Positions 1-8,337 of a stretch of 64,000 bases of DNA are shown here, piece by piece. Position numbers and translations under genes: made by a program. Within the stretch, counting starts at the first letter, position 1. Each line of letters begins with the position of its first letter. The notes below the pieces were generated by a model. The model made no database searches and was not told the DNA's origin. It saw only the letters and a program-made list of their open reading frames with translations. This DNA is from Lewinellaceae bacterium (lineage in GTDB: Bacteria > Bacteroidota > Bacteroidia > Chitinophagales > Saprospiraceae), in contig JACJYQ010000001.1 in assembly GCA_020636025.1 (NCBI GenBank), positions 777,293 to 841,292 on the forward strand, in the 5' to 3' direction.

Positions 1-1459
1 AACAGCTCACATTAGTTTGAGTAATTGAACTGGCGAATTCTGGAGGTTGCGTCACTGACAAAGTATCAACGACCATGCATCCATTTGCATCCAGTATGGT
101 AACCTGATAATCAGCAGCCACAAGTCCACTGATCAGGGTAGAAGATTCTCCATTTTCCCAAGAATAAGTAAAAGGAGGGGTGCCTCCTGTAATAGCTACT
201 TCCGCACTCCCGTCATGAGCACCAAAACATGAAATTGTTTGTATATTGGTTTGGGTTAATAAACCAGGTGGCTCGGAAATAACAATGGAATCCATACCAG
301 TGCATCCATGCACGTCGGTAACCGTAACCTGATAATTCCCGGAACCCAGATTGAATAATCCGGCCGTGGTGTTTCCAGTATTCCACTCGTAAGTAAAAGG
401 TGCAGAACCCGATGAGGGTGTGACCAAGCTGCTTCCGTTGTTCATTCCATGGCAACTAGGTTCCTCACTCAGCATTTGCAGTTGAATGCCTGGTTGTTGT
501 TGCAACAGAATGGTTTCAGAGGCAACCCGGCAGTTTGGTGTATTGAGATTCCCTGCCTGGTTTGCCATCAGCAGTCTTACCAATGTACTGTCATTAGGGC
601 TCTGAAGTGTAAGGATGGAATCTGTTTCCCCAACAATATCAATCCAGCTTCCACCTTCAAATATTTGCCATTGAAAAACTGGTGTGCTGCTTGGCAAGTT
701 TTTAATTCCGGGATCAATTTCAACACTTGTACCCGCGCAAAAAGGAACCGTTCCCGACACTTCAATAGTGGAGCTGCAGGCCCTAAATGTGATATTGTCA
801 ATGGCCAGGTCGTTTCCACCCCCACCAGGTGCGTTATTTCTCATACCCAGGATGGCAGAGGTTTGACCCGGACTGCTGATAAAGGAAAACTTGATTGTGT
901 GCCATTGCTCATCCTGCGGAATGTCTCCAGTTTCGCACACAACAGTTCCATCAATTAAAAAAGACAAATTGGGTTTGATGAAATTCTGGACAGGGGCTTT
1001 TATCAGGTTTATGACATCCAAAGACAGTTCATAATAGGTATTTTCGCAGATGTCGACGGTTTTAAGAAAAAACAAACCAGGCGGATAGCTGGCATTCACC
1101 ACCATCATGTATCCATTGTCTTCAGGGCCATTATCCTCAATGTTGATCCAGAAAGTTGAGGCAAACCATCCCCATGGACTTGTATTGTTGGTAATGCTGT
1201 AATACCCATCGTTTGGGGGCGGGTTTAATTGATAAATATACCCAGGTGCCAGCAAAGGATCGGTGGGCAAAATATTGGGTATTCCTGTTCCAAAATCACC
1301 ATTCGGGAAGATATTCTCTCCCAGAGTTCCCAGGCAATCGGTAGTGCAGGTCTTCAGTATTCCGGCATTTTTCGCTGCCTTTGGTGTTTGGCTAATTTGG
1401 CAATTACCTGCATTGTAAAGGCAAACAAGCAAAAAAGCCAGGAGAAAAGACTGTTTCAT
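1..1459 (-). CDS. Secreted adhesin with SprB-type repeats, 3' end beyond the window
   Basis: The reading frame opens at an ATG (complement of 1457-1459) and runs without a stop through the left edge, so at least 486 residues are present and the C-terminus is missing. A signal peptide covers about the first 20 residues (MKQSFLLAFLLVCLYNAG). A carbohydrate-binding-like or jelly-roll region follows (about residues 50-230), then an Ig-like segment. At the C-terminal side there are at least two SprB repeats, recognised by the SCHGxxNG, PFTYEWNTGNTT, YQVTVTDVHGC and SCFGAHDGSA, PFTYSWENGES, YQVTILDANGC pattern. In Bacteroidota such repeats occur in large gliding or adhesion proteins exported by the T9SS, usually ending in a sorting domain. 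That end is not visible here, so T9SS export is inferred. No plus-strand ORF in this stretch looks real. Confidence 0.85.
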   Translation of the reverse strand, partial: MKQSFLLAFLLVCLYNAGNCQISQTPKAAKNAGILKTCTTDCLGTLGENIFPNGDFGTGIPNILPTDPLLAPGYIYQLNPPPNDGYYSITNNTSPWGWFASTFWINIEDNGPEDNGYMMVVNASYPPGLFFLKTVDICENTYYELSLDVINLIKAPVQNFIKPNLSFLIDGTVVCETGDIPQDEQWHTIKFSFISSPGQTSAILGMRNNAPGGGGNDLAIDNITFRACSSTIEVSGTVPFCAGTSVEIDPGIKNLPSSTPVFQWQIFEGGSWIDIVGETDSILTLQSPNDSTLVRLLMANQAGNLNTPNCRVASETILLQQQPGIQLQMLSEEPSCHGMNNGSSLVTPSSGSAPFTYEWNTGNTTAGLFNLGSGNYQVTVTDVHGCTGMDSIVISEPPGLLTQTNIQTISCFGAHDGSAEVAITGGTPPFTYSWENGESSTLISGLVAADYQVTILDANGCMVVDTLSVTQPPEFASSITQTNVSC

Positions 1460-1828
1460 AAATCCTAATACATTATGATTATCTCATAATTAACCGGCGG
1501 GACCTTGAACCAACATCACTAGGATGAATAATAATAAATCGAGTATTTGGAGTTACTGCAAAATTATTAAACGCCTGCTTCATAAAAACCGAAACATTAC
1601 GCTGCGAAGCTACTAAAATTAAATGCTTTTAAATATCCAAGCGTAAAACTTCATCAGAATTTCAAGCTAAGAAAAAATGGGGAAAATATCTTCAAATCTG
1701 TGTGAGACATCTTAATATATGTAGATTTACGCCCAGATAAAAGCACTTTGAACTTCCTTTAATCCTGGCAACATTTCCAACCTTTTCAAGTAAATCATTA
1801 AATAAGAGAATAAAATACCAATCGAACA
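1460..1828. other. Intergenic gap between divergent genes
   Basis: This stretch of 369 bases is AT-rich and lies between the divergently transcribed adhesin and OmpA-family genes, so it should contain both promoters. No clear TAnnTTTG box, hairpin or coding frame could be assigned with confidence. Confidence 0.4.
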
Positions 1829-2935
1829 ATGCGGACTCCCTTCTTCATTATTTTGCTTGCCTTACCAAGCCTGACTACCCTGAAGGCCCAGAAATACCCT
1901 GAGAACCCAGAGCCCGGTGCCTGTTACATTCGTTGCCCGATCGAGGAAATTAAAGAAGTGGCTAAAGTAACAACTACGCCTTCCTATATGGACTACAAGA
2001 TTGTTCCTGCCGAATACAAAACGGTAGAGGAAAAAGTCCTGGTTAAAGAAGCCTCCAAAAAATTTGAATACGTGCCAGCTGTTTATACCGAAGTGACTGA
2101 AACTATTTTGGTTGAAGAACCAATCAATAAAATTTCTCTTTTGCCCGTTGAGACTTTAGACACTTTTGAAACATTTGAAATTTCGCCAGCTTATTCAAGA
2201 TTCGAAACCCGACCAGCACTGGATGATTGCGATTCGCCGGTGCCTGGCGATTGTGATGTAATCTGTTATGTGTATCACGAGGCGGTCACCAAAAGTATTC
2301 CGGTTAAAAAAATCCTCAAAGAACCGGGATACGATAAAGAAGCCCAGGAGGGAAAATATAAGACCATAAAAAAACGAGTCATTCAAACTCCAGCAACCTA
2401 CCGTGAAATTGAAATTCCAGCAGAATACATCACAATAAACAAAAGAGTGCTCGTTAAAGATGAAACAGTAGACTCATTTGAAGTAAAACCAGTGCTCAGA
2501 GAAGAGGTATACCTCGTAAATGAAGGCAACACCTCCAACGAAGGTTATGAGTGGCGTAAAATAGAATGCACGCTTCTCGACTTCAATATTTTGCCTATTT
2601 ACTACGCACTAAATAGTGCGGCGCTAGACTCCAGAGCTAAGACCGTCATTGATGAAAAGCTGTATGATCTATTGGCAAAAAGACCAGAAATCCGCATAGA
2701 AATCAACTCGCATACCGATTCGAGGTCTTCTGACAGCTATAATTTAGAATTGTCGACCCGTCGTGCTAAAGCTGTTGTAGATTATCTGGCTTCCAGAGGT
2801 ATCAAACGCTCCAGAATGGTGTATCATGGCTATGGAGAAACACAATTGGTGAATCATTGCAGCAACGGCGTTCAGTGTTCTGAAGAAGAGCACGCTAAAA
2901 ACCGCCGTACTGAATTCAGAGTGTTGCCGCACTAA
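1829..2935 (+). CDS. OmpA-family outer-membrane protein with repeated valine/proline modules
   Basis: The protein has 368 residues with a signal peptide ending near ALPSLTTLKAQ (about residue 21). Residues about 40-235 consist of repeated modules of the form VPAEYKTVEEKVLVKEAS, VPAVYTEVTETILVEEP and IPAEYITINKRVLVKDE, a pattern known from Bacteroidota OmpA proteins of unknown role. Residues about 250-368 form an OmpA-C peptidoglycan-binding domain, with the conserved HTDSR (diaminopimelate-binding Asp), the RRAKAVVDYL helix and the final NRRTEF Arg. The likely role is non-covalent anchoring of the outer membrane to peptidoglycan. The function of the repeated modules is unknown. It appears monocistronic and ends before a strong terminator. 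Confidence 0.85.
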   Translation: MRTPFFIILLALPSLTTLKAQKYPENPEPGACYIRCPIEEIKEVAKVTTTPSYMDYKIVPAEYKTVEEKVLVKEASKKFEYVPAVYTEVTETILVEEPINKISLLPVETLDTFETFEISPAYSRFETRPALDDCDSPVPGDCDVICYVYHEAVTKSIPVKKILKEPGYDKEAQEGKYKTIKKRVIQTPATYREIEIPAEYITINKRVLVKDETVDSFEVKPVLREEVYLVNEGNTSNEGYEWRKIECTLLDFNILPIYYALNSAALDSRAKTVIDEKLYDLLAKRPEIRIEINSHTDSRSSDSYNLELSTRRAKAVVDYLASRGIKRSRMVYHGYGETQLVNHCSNGVQCSEEEHAKNRRTEFRVLPH

Positions 2936-2942
2936 TAAAAAG

Positions 2943-3008
2943 GCCGTCCTGAATGCTTTTCAAGTTACAGAGGTTTCCGTTCACAAAGTCTTGAATATCC
3001 AGGACGGC
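2943..3008. repeat. Inverted repeat after the OmpA-family gene
   Basis: GCCGTCCTG at 2943-2951 and CAGGACGGC at 3000-3008 form a perfect 9-bp inverted repeat around 48 bases. It lies immediately after the OmpA stop codon and could fold at the 3' end of the mRNA. No function is proved. Confidence 0.4.
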
Positions 3009-3094
3009 AAGCATGAAGATAACTTGAAATTCTGCGTTCAATGACTGTTACAGTTAAACATTAACATATTAATTTAACTGTTTCTAACCATAAA

Positions 3095-3142
3095 AAACAT
3101 CCCGAATTTTCCGCTAGCAGGAAGGTTCGGGATGTTTCTTTT
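3095..3142 (+). terminator. Rho-independent terminator
   Basis: AAACATCCCGAA at 3095-3106 pairs perfectly with TTCGGGATGTTT at 3126-3137, and the stem is followed by CTTTT. The 12-bp stem with a T-run is a canonical intrinsic terminator for the OmpA-family transcript. The A-run before it could also let it work on the other strand. Confidence 0.8.
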
Positions 3143-3194
3143 ACGGCGATTGGATTTTTTGCTGCTGGATCATAAAGTTTGGAAGGTTATCAAG

Positions 3195-3449
3195 GTTATC
3201 ATTCAGGGACAAGCTTTTATTGATTACATGAATAAATGATTAAATGAACATATGATTGTAGATGTGAATGATGAATTTAAGATGACCTATTCAAAAAAAC
3301 ACTAGCAATTTACCGCCGCGCTTGTGTCTTTTTTGACCAAGCGCATGTTACGTGAATAGCCATGACAACGAAATCAATAATACCCTTACCAGATGAGCCT
3401 TTCGGCAATCATATGCTCATTTAATCATTTATTCATGTTATCATTCAGG
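3195..3449. repeat. MITE-like palindromic element with 33-bp inverted ends
   Basis: A 33-base segment at 3226-3258 (beginning ACATGAATAAATG, ending CATATGATTG) recurs inverted at 3406-3438 with a single mismatch. The arms enclose about 147 bases with no gene. A 13-bp direct repeat, GTTATCATTCAGG, lies at 3195-3207 and 3437-3449. The right copy abuts the arm, and the left copy is 18 bases away. The right arm runs into the last codons of the alpha/beta hydrolase. The layout suggests a small non-autonomous mobile element or a folded intergenic repeat. Confidence 0.55.
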
Positions 3450-4398
3450 ATTTCAAAAACTTTCTGATGATGGCAAATTCCTTTTCAGGTTCTTCAATTT
3501 GAGGATTGTGGCCACTGTATTCAAACATCTCATATTGCGCCTGTGGGCAATATGTCTTGTATTTGGCCATCATCCATGGAACTGCCACACGATCAAACCT
3601 TCCTGCAATTACAAGAATTGGCATCGTTAGATCCTTCAACTGTTTTCTGTAGTCAAATGTGCCAATATCACTACCCACCAGAAAGTCCCCATCCTTGCCT
3701 ACCATTTGGTAGTAAAGCGCCGCATTAAATGGATTTGGGTAAGGCTTTCTGCGCCTGTTCCGGAATTTGTCGGGATTATAAGCATACAGGAATCCATACG
3801 GCACCCTGCCATAAATTTCCTGGTGGATTGGGTCGCTGGAAATGGCTCCAGCCTCCCGGACAATCATCAGCGTATCCCAAACTTCAGGGTAATTGGTTTT
3901 GATCTCGTGATTGCAATTGTCATCATTTTCCTGCCACATCACATAACTGTGGAAGCTGTTCGCCAGGATCAGATGTTTCACATGTTGCGGGTATTTAATG
4001 GCATATCCCTGCGCCACAACACCGCCATAGGAATGCCCCAGAATATTAATACTGGAAAAGCCCATGGCTTTCCTGAGACCTTCGAGATCCTCAATATCCC
4101 GTTCCAAGGAGTATTCAGTAACACTTTTCGCTGTATCAGATTTGCCGCGACCATAAGCATCGTAATACACCAATGTGTTCGTGGTAGAAAGTGAATCAAA
4201 ACTCCTTAAACCATAATGGGTTCCACCCGGTCCTCCGGCAATAAAGAACAATGGATCTCCTGTCCCAAAACTCACCGTCCAGAGTTTGGCGCCATTCACA
4301 GTGTAATATTTTCCATCTGTATGACTATCAGGAAAATCCTGGGCATTTGTTTGGAATTGAAACGCCAAAAACAACAATAACAAAAATGATTTTTTCAT
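3445..4398 (-). CDS. Secreted alpha/beta hydrolase, proline iminopeptidase-like
   Basis: The start is taken at the ATG of MKKSFLLLLFLAF (complement of 4396-4398), because the longer frame would need a TTG and lacks hydrophobic character. A signal peptide ends near QTNAQ. The alpha/beta-hydrolase fold is shown by the oxyanion motif GGPGG, the strand DAYGRGKSD, the nucleophile elbow GHSYGG, a late Asp in AGRFDRV and the catalytic His in YSGHNP. GGPGG together with GHSYGG is typical of proline iminopeptidases and related epoxide hydrolase-like enzymes (family S33). The exact substrate cannot be told. It is probably periplasmic. The 3' end overlaps the right arm of the adjacent palindromic repeat. 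Confidence 0.8.
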   Translation of the reverse strand: MKKSFLLLLFLAFQFQTNAQDFPDSHTDGKYYTVNGAKLWTVSFGTGDPLFFIAGGPGGTHYGLRSFDSLSTTNTLVYYDAYGRGKSDTAKSVTEYSLERDIEDLEGLRKAMGFSSINILGHSYGGVVAQGYAIKYPQHVKHLILANSFHSYVMWQENDDNCNHEIKTNYPEVWDTLMIVREAGAISSDPIHQEIYGRVPYGFLYAYNPDKFRNRRRKPYPNPFNAALYYQMVGKDGDFLVGSDIGTFDYRKQLKDLTMPILVIAGRFDRVAVPWMMAKYKTYCPQAQYEMFEYSGHNPQIEEPEKEFAIIRKFLKS

Positions 4399-4578
4399 GG
4401 TAAGAATTTTATTCAAAGCACAGACGGCTGTGAATTATTTGAATTAAACAAATTGGATTGGTAAAACATTGGAATCTGTTTGATCATTAATAGTGACATT
4501 AGCATCCTTATCCACTGTCCGTGAATACATAATCGCAATTCGAGACATTCATACATTCGCCAAACCAAACACTATGTC

Positions 4579-4586
4579 TACTTTTG
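4579..4586 (+). promoter_or_regulatory. Bacteroidota -7 promoter box for gap
   Basis: TACTTTTG matches the Bacteroidota consensus TAnnTTTG. Transcription would then begin near 4592, which rules out the upstream ATG at 4574 and supports the ATG at 4610 as the start of the GAPDH gene. No convincing -33 TTTG was found. Confidence 0.55.
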
Positions 4587-4609
4587 CAGCAAATAAAATC
4601 AAATTATTC

Positions 4610-6061
4610 ATGTCTAAACAACAATACGAAAAGAACCTCAAATCCTGGATCGGTGATGAAAAAGCAGCCCTTGAACTCATCGCCGTTGTTGGGAAACTCT
4701 GGTTCGACAAATCTATTGAACTCGTAATCTTCAGAAACCAAATGGTAGACCGAAGTGCATCTGAGTTGCTTCAACTGCACCATTACGCCCGTGAGGTGGT
4801 GAAACATGCTCTGACTGTTCAGGATACGCTAAAAATTGCCAAAGCCATCTACCGCAGTCAGGTGGCACCATCACGTCTGGATGTGGGGAAAATTGCAGTT
4901 GACTGGCTGGATGAAAAATCCAAATACGAAAATGAGCTGGCTTTTATCAACAAGAAACTCGCTGATTACATCGGAAAAGATAAAATCAACCTAAAGCCAA
5001 AAGATGTAGTGTTGTATGGTTTCGGCCGAATTGGTCGGATTGCAGCTCGTGAATTAATAACCCAGGCTGGAAAGGGTCAACAGCTGCGTCTTCGCGCAAT
5101 CGTAACCCGCGACAAAAGCCCGGAAGACATCATTAAGCGGGCAGATCTGCTTCGCTCAGATTCCGTACACGGACTTTTCCCCGGTACAGTGATCCCGGAT
5201 GTTGAAAATTCATGCATCTGGGTAAATGGACATAAGATCCACATGATCTCTGCATCCAGCCCTGAAAGCATAAACTTTACCAAATACGGCATCAGCGATG
5301 CACTTGTAATTGACAATACAGGTGTTTGGCGCGATCGGGAAAACCTTGGACGCCATTTGAAAGCTAAAGGGGTTTCCAAAGTTTTACTTACGGCGCCAGG
5401 CAAGGGAGATATTCCAAACATCGTGTATGGGGTAAACAATGATCAATTCGATTTTGAGAGCGAGAATATCTGGTCAGCAGCCAGTTGCACAACGAATGCC
5501 ATTACGCCTGTTTTAGCCGTTATTCATAACAAACTGGGCATCCAAAAAGGCCACGTAGAAACGGTTCACTCATACACAAACGACCAGAATCTGCTGGATA
5601 ACTTTCACAAAAAATACCGTCGTGGTCGTGCGGCAGCTTTGAACCTGGTTATTACTGAAACGGGAGCTGAAAGCGCCATTGCCAAGGTAATTCCAGACCT
5701 CTCAGGTAAATTTACAGGCAATGCCATACGGGTGCCTACTCCCAATGTTTCGCTGGCTGTATTAAATCTCCAGGTGAACAAAGCGGCTACCAAGGATGAA
5801 GTGAATGAAATCATGCGCCAGGCAGCCCTGAATGGTGATCTGGTTGAGCAAATTCAATACTCCATCTCTAACGAACTGGTTTCCAGTGACTTGGTAGGCA
5901 GCCCAACCCCATCCATATTTGATGCGCCTGCTACCATTGTGTCAAAAGACGGCAAAGGACTGGTGCTGTACGTATGGTACGACAACGAGTACGGCTACAC
6001 CAGACAGGTTATCCGACTGGCCAAGCAACTTACCGGAGTGAGGAGATTGAGATATTATTAA
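4610..6061 (+). CDS. gap: Glyceraldehyde-3-phosphate dehydrogenase, long Bacteroidota form
   Basis: The cytoplasmic enzyme converts glyceraldehyde 3-phosphate to 1,3-bisphosphoglycerate with NAD(P). It has 483 residues, about 140 more than the classical enzyme. The extra N-terminal helical domain (residues 1-130) is typical of the long GAPDH of Bacteroidota and some proteobacteria. The Rossmann motif GFGRIGR begins at residue 137. The catalytic cysteine is C293 in SAASCTTNAITPV, followed by HSYTNDQ and the C-terminal WYDNEYGYTRQV. The ATG at 4610 (MSKQQYEKNL) is preferred because the likely promoter box lies at 4579-4586. It stands alone as a transcription unit. Confidence 0.95.
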   Translation: MSKQQYEKNLKSWIGDEKAALELIAVVGKLWFDKSIELVIFRNQMVDRSASELLQLHHYAREVVKHALTVQDTLKIAKAIYRSQVAPSRLDVGKIAVDWLDEKSKYENELAFINKKLADYIGKDKINLKPKDVVLYGFGRIGRIAARELITQAGKGQQLRLRAIVTRDKSPEDIIKRADLLRSDSVHGLFPGTVIPDVENSCIWVNGHKIHMISASSPESINFTKYGISDALVIDNTGVWRDRENLGRHLKAKGVSKVLLTAPGKGDIPNIVYGVNNDQFDFESENIWSAASCTTNAITPVLAVIHNKLGIQKGHVETVHSYTNDQNLLDNFHKKYRRGRAAALNLVITETGAESAIAKVIPDLSGKFTGNAIRVPTPNVSLAVLNLQVNKAATKDEVNEIMRQAALNGDLVEQIQYSISNELVSSDLVGSPTPSIFDAPATIVSKDGKGLVLYVWYDNEYGYTRQVIRLAKQLTGVRRLRYY

Positions 6062-6064
6062 ATG

Positions 6065-6237
6065 CGGAGAGATAAATGCGGAATGCGAAGTGCGGAGTGC
6101 GGAGTGCGACGTTTAGGTTGATATTAGTCAATATTAAACGTATTACTTTTACTAAGGTCAAATGATGCGTTATCTGTAATCATCGTTAGTAGTTTACTCC
6201 GCACTCTGCATTTATCACTTCACACTCAATCCGCACA
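6065..6237. repeat. Inverted GATAAATGC/GCGGAGTGCGGAGT repeat
   Basis: The bases just after the gap stop contain a short tandem rich in GTGCGGAGTGCGGAGTGCG, preceded by GATAAATGCGG. Near 6195-6237 the same units return inverted (ACTCCGCACTCTGCATTTATC). The arms enclose about 80 bases. Such GCGGAGTG tandems resemble intergenic repeats dispersed in Bacteroidota genomes. It could serve as a 3' hairpin for gap. Confidence 0.5.
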
Positions 6238-6241
6238 CAAA

Positions 6242-7351
6242 ATGAAGTATTTATTCATTCAGGCATTTCTTTTTTGTACAATTTGCAGTCAAGCGCAGCA
6301 GGGGCCGTGGGAGAACCCGTTGCGTATGGCCTGGTCCAGCGATGGGCAGAACTTTGGCGCATCCACCATTTTTCAGGATTCTGCAGGCGTCCCAAGTGTA
6401 ATTCATTGGAAAGGAGACACGCTGGTGGCGGTTTTTCAATGGTTTCGGCAACCGCAGGGATCAGTGACCTGGGACAGAGTTGCCGTGAAATTTTCTTACG
6501 ACCTTGGATTAAGCTGGACTTCCCCTACCCCAATTGTTATAGGTGATTTGCCCTCTGGGTATCAACGGCCCTTTGATCCTACGTTGGCCATCATTAGTGC
6601 CGATAGTTTGCGTATATACTTTTCATCCAGTGAAAACCCGCCTATGGGAGGTCTGAGTGAAGTAGTCAACACTTATTCCGCCAAAACCAGCGATGGAATT
6701 CATTACTCCTTCGAACCCAATGCCCGTGTAGATGTTGCCACAAAACCGGTGATTGATCCGGCAGTTATTTATTTCAATAATAGTTGGCATTACACGGCCC
6801 CTGCCGGAGCGCCCCAAGACGGGGCTTATCATTATCTATCCAACAATGGCTTAGACTTCGTACAAGTCATGGATATACCCTCCGATGTCTCACACAACTG
6901 GACCGGGAATATGATGCTCTACAATGACACTGAACTCAGGTTTTATGGGAGCGGTCCTTCGATATGGTACAATAGTTCAGAAAATGGCGGAATGTGGAAT
7001 GGTTTTGTATCTACCAACATTCATGGAGGCGACCCAAGTGTTGTGCAATTGGCGCCAGACAAATTCCTAATGGTCTTTGTTGGCATGCATGTAAGCACTG
7101 ATACGGAAAGTCCAATGCTGGAGGGTTTGAGTGTTTCTCCAAACCCAAGCACAGATATTCTTTATGTAAATGGCCTTGTTTCAGACCAAAACTGGCAGTT
7201 CAGAATTTATGATACAAACGGTCGCCTGGTTTCTTATAGCAGCTTGTTAAATGGGCTTGTTTCTACAAAAAGGCTCCAAACGGGTATCTATTTTTTACAG
7301 GTCGAGTCGTCTAATCACGACTTGAAAGTGTTCAAATTTGCAAAAAACTAA
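6242..7351 (+). CDS. Secreted sialidase-fold (BNR-like) protein with T9SS sorting domain
   Basis: The protein has 369 residues with a signal peptide (MKYLFIQAFLFCTICSQAQ). Residues about 25-285 contain BNR/Asp-box-like strands such as KFSYDLGLSWTSP and a beta-propeller-like pattern, similar to exo-alpha-sialidase or glycosidase-like proteins. The catalytic residues of true sialidases cannot be assigned. Residues about 295-369 form a T9SS type A C-terminal sorting domain (LSVSPNPSTDILYVNG, FRIYDTNGRLV, LQTGIYFLQV). It should be exported by T9SS and attached to the cell surface or released. The substrate is unknown. Confidence 0.75.
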   Translation: MKYLFIQAFLFCTICSQAQQGPWENPLRMAWSSDGQNFGASTIFQDSAGVPSVIHWKGDTLVAVFQWFRQPQGSVTWDRVAVKFSYDLGLSWTSPTPIVIGDLPSGYQRPFDPTLAIISADSLRIYFSSSENPPMGGLSEVVNTYSAKTSDGIHYSFEPNARVDVATKPVIDPAVIYFNNSWHYTAPAGAPQDGAYHYLSNNGLDFVQVMDIPSDVSHNWTGNMMLYNDTELRFYGSGPSIWYNSSENGGMWNGFVSTNIHGGDPSVVQLAPDKFLMVFVGMHVSTDTESPMLEGLSVSPNPSTDILYVNGLVSDQNWQFRIYDTNGRLVSYSSLLNGLVSTKRLQTGIYFLQVESSNHDLKVFKFAKN

Positions 7352-7368
7352 CGTTGTAAACTATTGAA

Positions 7369-8316
7369 TCAATTGCATTCAAGAATGTAATCGGCAAAAA
7401 GTGATTCGCTGTCCATGATCTTTCCGACAACCGATAAGCCGGAGCCTGACAGAATCTTATTCAGCACTTCATCGTTGTATTTTCGGGAAATCTCGGTATG
7501 TATCGTTTCTCCTTCATCAAAATGGAACGATTTCCCGGCAACGGTAACCACTTGATCTTTTTTGCTCCGCAGAAAGCTTTTGGCAATTCCCTCTTCTTCT
7601 TTGTAACATGGCGCGTGTTCAAATTGATCCCTGTTGAAATCAGCACCCAGTTCCCTGTTAATGCGGTCCAAAAGATTTAAATTAAATTCTCTGGTTATGC
7701 CTTGTGCATCGTTATACGCGGGCAACACCTTTTCACGGGATTTTATGAGGTCAACTCCTAACACTATTTTATCCCCTGTTTTCAAACTGGATGAAAGGTG
7801 GTTGATAAACTCTTGGGCTTCATGATCTTTCAGGTTGCCAATGTTGGAACCCAGAAACAAAACAATTTTGGGAATATGATCAACTTTCAGCTGTTCAAGC
7901 ACATTAAAATAGTCACCCGTTTTAGGTTTGATATTCAATCCCGGGATTGTGCTTGACATCATATCTCCCAACTTATTCAGCACATTTGGCGAAATATCTA
8001 CAGGTAAATAATCAAACTTATATGCCTGATTTACAAGTGCTTTTAACAATTCAACTGTCTTGGTGCCGTCACCGGCCCCCAATTCAATTATTTCATAATG
8101 CTTATTTTTATCCATGCCCAGGGAAACAATAAGCTCAAATGACTTATTCTTGAAAATATCCATTTCAGCATTGGTCAGATAATATTCCGGCATAGCCATG
8201 ATCTGAATAAACAAGGAATCACCCTTGGCGTCATAAAAATATTTGGCGGGAAGCGTTTTTTGAGGATGTTGGCTGAGTCCTTCCAATACATCCTGTTTGA
8301 ACTGTTCTACATTCAT
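7369..8316 (-). CDS. egtD: L-histidine N-alpha-methyltransferase (ergothioneine synthesis)
   Basis: EgtD trimethylates histidine to hercynine with three SAM molecules, the first step of ergothioneine synthesis. The 315-residue length fits the family. The N-terminal signature LPAKYFYDAKGDSLF and MPEYYLTNAE, the SAM-binding motif ELGAGDGTKT (residues 78-87) and GSNIGNL are all characteristic. It is the last gene of a minus-strand operon, 21 bases after egtB. The sequence looks intact. Confidence 0.9.
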   Translation of the reverse strand: MNVEQFKQDVLEGLSQHPQKTLPAKYFYDAKGDSLFIQIMAMPEYYLTNAEMDIFKNKSFELIVSLGMDKNKHYEIIELGAGDGTKTVELLKALVNQAYKFDYLPVDISPNVLNKLGDMMSSTIPGLNIKPKTGDYFNVLEQLKVDHIPKIVLFLGSNIGNLKDHEAQEFINHLSSSLKTGDKIVLGVDLIKSREKVLPAYNDAQGITREFNLNLLDRINRELGADFNRDQFEHAPCYKEEEGIAKSFLRSKKDQVVTVAGKSFHFDEGETIHTEISRKYNDEVLNKILSGSGLSVVGKIMDSESLFADYILECN

Positions 8317-8337
8317 GTGTTAGGTATTCCGAGTAAG

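Noticed and set aside
449..958. Plus-strand frame of 169 codons
   Set aside because: It is antisense to the uninterrupted SprB-repeat gene, has no recognisable pattern and no promoter.
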